NCBI RefSeq assembly: GCF_007859955.1
Contig: NZ_SJPR01000004.1
Coordinates: 472,731-536,730 of the forward strand
Direction: 5' to 3'
DNA: 64,000 nt
DNA from: Botrimarina colliarenosi
GTDB taxonomy: Bacteria; Planctomycetota; Planctomycetia; Pirellulales; Lacipirellulaceae
Part shown: positions 57,110 through 64,000 of the stretch, piece after piece
Numbering within the stretch: position 1 is the stretch's first letter
Layout: each line of letters opens with the position of its first letter
Notes under the pieces: generated by a model
Told to the model about the DNA's origin: nothing
Seen by the model: only the letters and a program-made list of their open reading frames with translations
Databases searched by the model: none
Made by a program: the position numbers and the translations under genes

Positions 57110-58139
57110 TGCGGCGGATGTTGGCCCAGTCGTCCTTGTAGTTGACCGGCACAAACTGCGTCGCGCCCGAGGCGCCGTACTTCGCCTCGACGCTGGTGCC
57201 GGGCCAGACGAAGCCGAGGAGCGTCTTGGAGATCTCTTCGCGGAGTTCGGGTGACAGGTTGTACGCGTAGCCGATGGTCGCCGGCGGGAACCGCTCCGAC
57301 TCGTAAATCACCTGCAAAGCGTCGGCGTCGACTTCCCCGTCGTTTGTCATCCGCTCGAGGATGTCGCTGGCGACCGGCGCCGCGTCGTGTTCGCCCGCGA
57401 GCAACTCCTTGACCGAGGTCTCGTGACCGAAGGTGAACCCCCACTGGTAGTCGCGTTCGGGGAGCAGGTCTTGCTGGTTCATCAGGTAGACCAGCGCGGC
57501 CTTGCAGCCGGAGTTTGAGTCGGGCGTCGTGAAGGCGATGCGCTTGCCGGCGAGCTTGGCGGGGTCGTCAACGCCGTCCTCCGCCCGGGTCAGCAGCTTC
57601 ATCGTGTAGCCGAACGAGCCATCCTCGCGGCCGAACGTGCAGACCGGGTGGAATCCGGCCGTCTCAACCGCCAGCGGGATGGCGCCGGTGTTCAGGCCGA
57701 CGATGTGCAGCTTGGCGTCGGCGAGCGCCGCGACTTGGTCGCTGGTCGAAGGGTAGTGCTGGTACTCGACCGGCAGGCCGGTCGCGTCGCTGAGGGCGGT
57801 CAGCACGTCTGCCCAGGAGGTCGCCTCGTCGGACTCTTCCGGCGGGCCCACGTAGGAGAAGACCAGCGTCTCGGGCGTCACGCACTGGTCGTCGGCGGGG
57901 AAGTCGCACAGCAGGTCGCCGTCGACGTCCTTGAACGCCACCTGTTCCGACGCCACCTCGGTCGGGCCGAGCAGCTTGGCGAGCATGTTCTGTTCGAACT
58001 CTTGCTGCGCGGCTTGCTCGAAGCTCGGGAGCAGGTACCGCACCGCCAAGGCCACCGCCAAAATCGGCACGAGGACCTTCAACAGACGCGCGACCGAGAA
58101 GGCGTCGGCGGGCTGGTTCAACGTCGCAGGCTGGTTCAT
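57078..58139 (-). CDS. Orphan PhnD-like substrate-binding protein
   Basis: A 353-residue protein from ATG 58139. A TM helix (LLKVLVPILAVALAVRYLL) anchors it, then the periplasmic-binding fold of phosphonate/phosphite-type ABC receptors: FSYVGPPEESD, TGLPVEYQHYP, GLNTGAIPLAV, AGKRIAFTTPDSNSGCKAAL and PVASDILERM. No ABC ATPase or permease is nearby. It may serve a distant transporter or act as a sensor. Confidence 0.8.
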   Translation of the reverse strand: MNQPATLNQPADAFSVARLLKVLVPILAVALAVRYLLPSFEQAAQQEFEQNMLAKLLGPTEVASEQVAFKDVDGDLLCDFPADDQCVTPETLVFSYVGPPEESDEATSWADVLTALSDATGLPVEYQHYPSTSDQVAALADAKLHIVGLNTGAIPLAVETAGFHPVCTFGREDGSFGYTMKLLTRAEDGVDDPAKLAGKRIAFTTPDSNSGCKAALVYLMNQQDLLPERDYQWGFTFGHETSVKELLAGEHDAAPVASDILERMTNDGEVDADALQVIYESERFPPATIGYAYNLSPELREEISKTLLGFVWPGTSVEAKYGASGATQFVPVNYKDDWANIRRINATVESKKK

Positions 58140-58225
58140 CGTCGCAGCTCGGGGCTCGGTGGGCGTCTCAGCTAGCGGGAAGTCCGTAAGGATACCAGTC
58201 GCCCCGGCCCGTGCAACGCGCTGGC

Positions 58226-59101
<876 letters not shown>

Positions 59102-59120
59102 GTTTCCGTTCCGTCGTGAA

Positions 59121-59621
59121 TCAGGATCCGCCGAGCCAACCCCAGAGCAGCCGGTAACAAATGCCGGCGTAGATCGCCGCCGCCACGTCGTCGGCCATGA
59201 CGCCCCAGCCCTCGGGGAGCAGCTCCAACCGCCAGCAGGGCCACGGCTTGGTGATATCAAACAGCCGGTGCAGTGCGTACCCGGCCACCAGCCAAACCCC
59301 GCTCGCTGCCGGCGCGAATGCGTAGACCAACGCGACGGTGGTGAATTCGTCGTAGGTGATCGCCTGCGGGTCCTTGGTGTCCACCGCCAGCCCGAGTGCG
59401 ACCAATTGCCGCGCGGCTCGGGTGCAGAGCAGAGGACCGAACCCAATCAGCACCAGCAGCGTCCCCAATTGGAGCGGGTATCCCGGCAGCTGCGACACGG
59501 CCAGCCACAGCGGCACGCCCCATAGGGCGCCGACCGTTCCAGGGGCGGGGGTTTTTGTCGTTAAGCCAAGCCCCGTGGCGATCCAGGCGGCAAAGGCGGT
59601 TCGGGGGGTGACGCTCGGCAT
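59121..59621 (-). CDS. pgpA: Phosphatidylglycerophosphatase A
   Basis: A 166-residue membrane protein with [25 protein letters not shown] and a later [12 protein letters not shown], then MADDVAAA, matching PgpA, which removes phosphate to make phosphatidylglycerol. Several TM helices are present (e.g. [11 protein letters not shown]). It is upstream of folD in a probable operon. Confidence 0.94.
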   Translation of the reverse strand: MPSVTPRTAFAAWIATGLGLTTKTPAPGTVGALWGVPLWLAVSQLPGYPLQLGTLLVLIGFGPLLCTRAARQLVALGLAVDTKDPQAITYDEFTTVALVYAFAPAASGVWLVAGYALHRLFDITKPWPCWRLELLPEGWGVMADDVAAAIYAGICYRLLWGWLGGS

Positions 59622-59752
59622 CGCCCTATCTTAGCGGCCCGCCGCCCGCGCGTATGGCCCCGGGGTCGCAGCCCGTGTAGTCCCGAGTCGCCCGCCCCGA
59701 TATGCTTGGAAATCCGCATCTCCCCCGCAAAAGCCCCCGAACAACGCCACCG

Positions 59753-61516
59753 ATGAGCGACAGCACCGCCAACGACGCCCCCACACTCACCCCCGTCGAG
59801 GGGTTCAAGGAGGCCAGCGACTACCTGAGCGGCCCCATCCCCACGGAGTTGGTCAACGGCGAGCCGAACTTCACCGGCGAGGCGATGCAGCTGCTCAAGC
59901 ACCACGGCACCTACGAGCAGGACGACCGCGACCGCCGCAAAGAGGCCAAGGCGGCCCAAGTCCCGGGCGGCAAGTACTACTCGATGATGGTCCGCTCGGT
60001 CCTCCCCGGCGGACTGCTCTCTAGCGCCCAGCTCATGGCGCAGCTCGACCTGTGCGACGAAGTGGGTAACGGCACCCTCCGCTTCACGACCCGCCAGGCG
60101 ATCCAGGTCCACGGCATCCTCAAGACCGACCTCCGCAAGTACATCAACCGTGTTGTCGAGATCGGCCAGACGACGCTCGCCGCGTGTGGCGACGTCTGCC
60201 GCAACGTGATGTGCTCGCCGCTGCCGGTGCAGAGCGCCGTCTACAACGACATGCAGGACCTGGCCGCCCGGCTCAAGGAGCACTTCAAGCCGCGCACCGG
60301 CGCCTACTACGAGCTCTGGGTCACCGACATCGAGACCGGCGAGAAGACGCTCGCCGCCGGCGGCGAGGGGACGAAGACCTCCGGCATCAAGGACGCCGAC
60401 CCGGTCGAGCCGATCTATGGCAAGACCTACCTGCCGCGCAAGTTCAAGTTGGGCGTCGCCCTCCCGGAGGACAACAACGCCGACATCTACTCGCAAGACA
60501 TCGGCTTCCTGGCGATCACCGACGGTGTGGGCGCCGAGCGCCGCATCGTTGGCTACAACCTGATCGCCGGCGGCGGCTTCGGCCGCACGCCGAGCGCCGC
60601 CAAGACCTTCGCCGCGGTCGGCCAGCCCTTCTGCTACTGCCCGGTGGGCGAAGAGGTCTCGGCCGCCGAGGCGATCATGAAGGTGCAGCGCGACTTCGGC
60701 GACCGCACCGACCGCAAGACGGCCCGCCTCAAGTACCTGGTCGCCAATTGGGGCCTCGAGAAGTTCAAGGCGAAGGTCGAGGAGTACGCCGGCCGCGACC
60801 TCGCCGCGCCGAAGGAGGTCCCCATCGTCGGCCACGACGACGCCATGGGCTGGCGCGAGCAGGGCGACGGCCGCTGGTTCTACGGCCTCACGATCGAGAA
60901 CGGCCGCGTCAAGGACGAGGGCTCGTTCCGCCTCAAGGCGGCCCTACGCGAGATCTGCGGCACGCTCGCCCCGCCGCTGCGCGTCACGGGGCACCAAAAC
61001 CTGATCTTCTGCGACATCGAACCGGGCGCCCGCTCGCTGCTCGAGTCGATCCTCAAGTCGCACGGCGTGCCGCTCACCGAAGACTTCTCGCTCGCGCGGC
61101 GTTGGAGCATGGCGTGCCCAGCGCTGCCGACCTGCGGCCTGGCGGTCACCGAGAGCGAGCGCGCCATGCCGGGGATCATGGACCAGATCGACGCCGAGAT
61201 CACCAAGCTCGGCCTCGATGAAGAGGTCTTCACGACCCGCATGACCGGCTGCCCCAACGGCTGCGCCCGCCCCTACAACTCCGACATCGGCCTCGTCGGC
61301 CGGGCGAAGGAGAAGTACACGATGTTCCTCGGCGGCAGCGTGCTGGGCCACCGCCTGAACTGGATCTACAAAGACATGGTCCCCGCCGACGAGGTCGCGG
61401 CCGAGCTCGGCAAAGTCTTCACGCACTTCAAAGCGAACCGCAGCGAGGGCGAGTCGCTAGGCGATTTCTGCGATCGGACCGGGAAGGACGCGCTACTGAC
61501 GGCGTGCGGTGAGTGA
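59753..61516 (+). CDS. sir: Ferredoxin-type sulfite/nitrite reductase
   Basis: A 587-residue siroheme/4Fe-4S enzyme from ATG 59753. Four cluster-ligand Cys are visible: Cys455 and Cys461 in CPALPTCGLAVTESER and Cys500 and Cys504 in TGCPNGCARPY. The substrate-binding Arg patterns (LRFTTRQAIQVHGI and NVMCSP) are present. The CPALPTCGLA motif resembles assimilatory sulfite reductases more than nitrite reductases, but that choice is inference. It runs alone on the plus strand. Confidence 0.93.
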   Translation: MSDSTANDAPTLTPVEGFKEASDYLSGPIPTELVNGEPNFTGEAMQLLKHHGTYEQDDRDRRKEAKAAQVPGGKYYSMMVRSVLPGGLLSSAQLMAQLDLCDEVGNGTLRFTTRQAIQVHGILKTDLRKYINRVVEIGQTTLAACGDVCRNVMCSPLPVQSAVYNDMQDLAARLKEHFKPRTGAYYELWVTDIETGEKTLAAGGEGTKTSGIKDADPVEPIYGKTYLPRKFKLGVALPEDNNADIYSQDIGFLAITDGVGAERRIVGYNLIAGGGFGRTPSAAKTFAAVGQPFCYCPVGEEVSAAEAIMKVQRDFGDRTDRKTARLKYLVANWGLEKFKAKVEEYAGRDLAAPKEVPIVGHDDAMGWREQGDGRWFYGLTIENGRVKDEGSFRLKAALREICGTLAPPLRVTGHQNLIFCDIEPGARSLLESILKSHGVPLTEDFSLARRWSMACPALPTCGLAVTESERAMPGIMDQIDAEITKLGLDEEVFTTRMTGCPNGCARPYNSDIGLVGRAKEKYTMFLGGSVLGHRLNWIYKDMVPADEVAAELGKVFTHFKANRSEGESLGDFCDRTGKDALLTACGE

Positions 61517-61625
61517 AGTTGCCAAACGCGGTAGGTGGACAGCGAGTAGCGCCGAGCCGCGACCGTTAGGGAGCGACCGAAAGGCGTGCAAGCTATACTG
61601 GTAGCAGCCCTCGACAGGAGTCCTC

Positions 61626-61928
61626 ATGCCCGCCGCGATCGCCTACCCCCACGTCACCGCCGATGATCCCGCCACGGCGCGGATCGAGGGGACTCGGTAC
61701 AAGGTCGTCCAGCTCGCCGCCGAGCACTTTCAGCACGGCTGGACTGCCGAGGAATTGCTACGGCAACACCCCGACCTGCGGCCCGAGCAGGTGTACGCCG
61801 CGCTCGCGTACTTCTACGACCACCGCGAAACAATCCTGACTGCGTTGAACAGTTCGGCGTCGGCTGCAGCGGCAGTTCGCGACGCCGCCAGTCTGTCGCG
61901 GGCCGAGTTGCTCAAGCGCCGTGGCTAA
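61626..61928 (+). CDS. DUF433-type antitoxin-like protein
   Basis: A 100-residue protein with AGGAG 5 bases before its ATG and a TATACT at 61594-61599. The DUF433 pattern (RIEGTRYKVVQLAAEHFQHG, LRPEQVYAALAYFYDH) is a winged-helix DNA-binding fold often found as the antitoxin of a DUF5615 partner. It ends 3 bases before the next gene. Confidence 0.82.
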   Translation: MPAAIAYPHVTADDPATARIEGTRYKVVQLAAEHFQHGWTAEELLRQHPDLRPEQVYAALAYFYDHRETILTALNSSASAAAAVRDAASLSRAELLKRRG

Positions 61929-61931
61929 GCC

Positions 61932-62282
61932 GTGCCGATCCCGGTCTACATGGATGTGCACGTACCGTCAGCGGTAAGCGAAGGTCTGCGACGTCTCGGC
62001 CACGACGTGCTCACCGCCCAAGCGGACGGCGCCGATCGTCTCACTGACGACGCGTTACTCGACCGCGCCACCGAACTCGGCCGTATGCTCTTCACCCAAG
62101 ACGACGACTTACTCCGCATCGCCGCTGGGCGGCAGTCGTCGGGCCAAACGTTCACCGGAGTGCTCTACGCCCATCAGTTAGCGGCAGGCATCGGCCCGCT
62201 CGTGAACGACCTCGACCTCGTCCTGCAGGTCTGCGACCTCCGCGAGATCGCCGGGCGTGTCACCCATTTGCCACTACGGTAG
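61932..62282 (+). CDS. DUF5615 PIN-like protein
   Basis: A 116-residue protein starting at GTG 61932. It shows the PIN-like pattern: YMDVHVPSAVSEGLRRLGHD (first Asp), then LGRMLFTQDDDLL (Asp cluster). DUF5615 proteins are probable PIN-fold RNases paired with DUF433 proteins. Here the pair is likely a toxin-antitoxin or regulator unit. Confidence 0.85.
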   Translation: MPIPVYMDVHVPSAVSEGLRRLGHDVLTAQADGADRLTDDALLDRATELGRMLFTQDDDLLRIAAGRQSSGQTFTGVLYAHQLAAGIGPLVNDLDLVLQVCDLREIAGRVTHLPLR

Positions 62283-62401
62283 GCTGCCTAGGCAACGTTT
62301 AGCGTTGCCACGGCGGGTACGAACAACCGCGGAAACACGCAGACACAGCCTGACCCACGCGTCTCACCATCCACACGCACTCTTCTAAATAAACACCAAC
62401 G

Positions 62402-63445
62402 ATGCCGCAACGATTGCCCGTGCTTGTTTGCCTCCTGTCGCTCGTCGTCACCACGGCCATGGCGGACGAGCCAACCTCCTTCACGAATCCCGTCTATTCG
62501 GAGAACATGCCCGACCCCGGCGTGCTGCTGCACGAAGGGACTTACTACGCGTTCGGCACGACCGGCGACGAGCGCATGCCGGATGGCAGAATCTTTCGCG
62601 TCCTGACTTCGACCAACCTCATTGATTGGAAGGAGCAAGGCGGGGCGCTGGCGCCGCCGATTGCCGACACGAAAAAGCAATACTGGGCGCCGGAGGCGGC
62701 CTACGACAATGGAACCTTCTACCTGTACTACTCGGTCGGAACGCTCGACGACCTGCGGTTCGAGATCCGCGTCGCCACCAGCGAATCGCCAGCCGGCCCC
62801 TACCGAGACAATGGCGTCGCGCTCAAAGAAGGCGCCAACGCCCCCTTCTTTATCGATGGCCATCCTTTCCTGGATGACGACGGCCAGTGGTATTTCTTCT
62901 ACGCCAAGGATTTCCTCGACACCGACGGCGGCGCCCGCGCGGGGACGGGGATCGTGGTCGATCGCCTCCTCGACATGACGCGGCTCGCCGGCGAGCCGAA
63001 GACGGTCGTCCGACCGCGCTACGACTGGACGCTCTTCGAGGCCGACCGGGTGATGCCGATGCTCGGCGGCAAGAAGTTCGATTGGCACACGATCGAGGCG
63101 CCCTGGGTCGTCGAGCACGACGGCAAGTACTACTGCTTCTACAGCGGTTCGAACTTCGGCACCATCAACTACGGCGTCGACTACGTCGTCGCAGATTCGG
63201 TCACGGGCGACTACCACGACCAGGGCCAGTACGCCCGGGTGCTGCGCGGCGTCCCGAATCTCGTCCGCGGGCCCGGCCACCATTCGATCGTCCGAACGCC
63301 CGACGGCTCCACCGACGTCGCGGTCTACCACGCCTGGGACGCCAAAATGACCCGCCGTGAGATGTGTATCGATCCGCTCGTCTGGACCCGCTTCGGACCG
63401 CGTTGCGTTGGACCCTCGGTGTCGCCCGTCGATCTGGCGCGATAG
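62402..63445 (+). CDS. Glycoside hydrolase family 43 protein
   Basis: A 347-residue secreted enzyme (signal MPQRLPVLVCLLSLVVTTAMA). GH43 features: TNPVYSENMPDPGVLLHEG (Asp38 as base), YWAPEAAYDNGTFYLYYS, DGHPFLDDDGQWYFFYA and IEAPWVVEHDGKYYCFYSG (Glu as acid). It probably degrades arabinan or xylan; the exact substrate is unknown. Secretion fits a polysaccharide-feeding planctomycete. Confidence 0.92.
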   Translation: MPQRLPVLVCLLSLVVTTAMADEPTSFTNPVYSENMPDPGVLLHEGTYYAFGTTGDERMPDGRIFRVLTSTNLIDWKEQGGALAPPIADTKKQYWAPEAAYDNGTFYLYYSVGTLDDLRFEIRVATSESPAGPYRDNGVALKEGANAPFFIDGHPFLDDDGQWYFFYAKDFLDTDGGARAGTGIVVDRLLDMTRLAGEPKTVVRPRYDWTLFEADRVMPMLGGKKFDWHTIEAPWVVEHDGKYYCFYSGSNFGTINYGVDYVVADSVTGDYHDQGQYARVLRGVPNLVRGPGHHSIVRTPDGSTDVAVYHAWDAKMTRREMCIDPLVWTRFGPRCVGPSVSPVDLAR

Positions 63446-63509
63446 GGTCGCCGGGCGCCTCTACACCGGCACCACGTCGTCAGAGTACAAGACATCCCTG
63501 GATTCAAGA

Positions 63510-63869
63510 ATGAACGAATGGTCTGAGCCAAAAACGGTTGTCGCAATTGGATCATTGTTCATCGGCGCAATGGGATTATTGTTTGGAGTACTTTCTTATC
63601 GCTGGAACCGTCATGAGTCTCGGCGAGAAACCATTGCAAGGATACTAGAAAACCTGGTCAGGGCAGCCCAAGACTTAAACGAGGCGAATGCCCTAAGGAG
63701 AAAGATTGACGGGCTAGGAAAATCGTTTCCAAACCCCGACATAGCAATGGAAGCCACAATAAGAATCCGATCCGGCATGGAGAAATACGACGAACTTATC
63801 AAATCGTCACACCGTTCTGTCCGCGACGCAGAGGCTGCGATGGTAGTGTCCGTCAAGTTGCGCACATAG
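63510..63869 (+). CDS. Small membrane protein, AT-richer, function unknown
   Basis: A 119-residue protein from ATG 63510. One TM helix at residues 8-28 (TVVAIGSLFIGAMGLLFGVL), then a helical region (ETIARILENLVRAAQDLNEA). Its base composition is lower in GC than its neighbours. I recognise no family. Confidence 0.55.
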   Translation: MNEWSEPKTVVAIGSLFIGAMGLLFGVLSYRWNRHESRRETIARILENLVRAAQDLNEANALRRKIDGLGKSFPNPDIAMEATIRIRSGMEKYDELIKSSHRSVRDAEAAMVVSVKLRT

Positions 63870-63906
63870 TTTTCCGGCGTGCCCCGGCTTGGTAGGGGAG
63901 CGGCCC

Positions 63907-63929
63907 GCAGACCCCCTCACAGGGTCTGC
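63907..63929 (-). terminator. Terminator-like hairpin
   Basis: GCAGACCC at 63907-63914 pairs with GGGTCTGC at 63922-63929, and flanking CGGCC/GGCCG extend the stem. No T-run follows. It would overlap the end of the partial minus-strand frame below. Confidence 0.6.
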
Positions 63930-64000
63930 GCGGCCGCCTGCATCAGCTCACTCTCCTGGGTTCCGTTTGATTCTCTGCTTTGAGTCGGCGGACTTTTGAA
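63917..64000 (-). CDS. Possible C-terminus of a minus-strand gene
   Basis: An open minus-strand frame enters from the window edge and stops with TGA at 63917-63919, ending in ELMQAAAQTL. Only 27 residues are visible, so the product cannot be named. Its stop lies inside the hairpin at 63907-63929. Confidence 0.3.
   Translation of the reverse strand, partial: FKSPPTQSRESNGTQESELMQAAAQTL

Noticed and set aside
60184..61221. Second frame on the plus strand inside the sulfite reductase gene
   Set aside because: Out-of-frame shadow in GC-rich DNA; low-complexity Arg/Gly/Pro content.

Overview
The window looks like chromosomal DNA of a GC-rich planctomycete, most likely a relative of the Pirellulales/Lacipirellulaceae. 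That placement is inferred from gene content: PEP-CTERM proteins beside an exosortase, a BBP7-type outer-membrane barrel, a giant dockerin-tailed surface protein with a planctomycete N-terminal LEGR..M motif, an MfnB homologue, and lipoprotein/coiled-coil genes of planctomycete style. No transposase, integrase, phage gene, rRNA or CRISPR array is visible. One tRNA (Gly-GCC) is present.

Region 1 (1-12.5 kb) is an exopolysaccharide/exosortase locus: a lipoprotein and Wza-type export protein on the plus strand, then on the minus strand a secreted Pro-rich protein, a PEP-CTERM protein, a Wzc-type BY-kinase, an O-antigen-ligase/TPR protein and an exosortase, with a second PEP-CTERM gene on the plus strand facing the exosortase. 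The genes together suggest polymer synthesis, export and sorting of PEP-CTERM proteins to the surface. Region 2 (12.7-18.7 kb) holds a CheY-type receiver, a PHA-system protein, MfnB, a Na+/H+ antiporter, RNase D and dTDP-glucose dehydratase. Region 3 (18.8-23.8 kb) holds tRNA-Gly, trigger factor, two tandem ClpP genes and a coiled-coil lipoprotein; the spacers carry unusual inverted repeats.

Region 4 (23.8-30.5 kb) holds a spondin-domain PEP-CTERM protein, an ECF sigma/anti-sigma pair coupled by a GTGA overlap, GAPDH, a secreted beta-propeller protein, and an anti-sigma kinase plus STAS antagonist. Region 5 (30.6-40 kb) is dominated by a 2427-residue surface protein whose subtilisin-like domain lacks the catalytic His and Ser, divergent from a BBP7 barrel protein. 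Region 6 (40-45.6 kb) holds HflX, an SDR, an RluA enzyme, a PLP decarboxylase-like enzyme and a small AT-richer membrane zinc-ribbon gene lying among palindromic repeats.

Region 7 (45.6-64 kb) is mainly housekeeping and accessory: coiled-coil protein, thioredoxin, redoxin, PhoX-like dockerin protein, globin, DUF486 protein, TPR/zinc protein, PDZ protein, M14 peptidase, methyltransferases, a cupin, an orphan PhnD-like protein, FolD, PgpA, sulfite reductase, a DUF433/DUF5615 toxin-antitoxin-like pair, a GH43 glycosidase and a small membrane protein. Partial genes probably run off both ends. The most interesting items are the pseudo-subtilase giant protein, the dispersed palindrome families, the repeated motif upstream of the first PEP-CTERM gene and the MfnB homologue.
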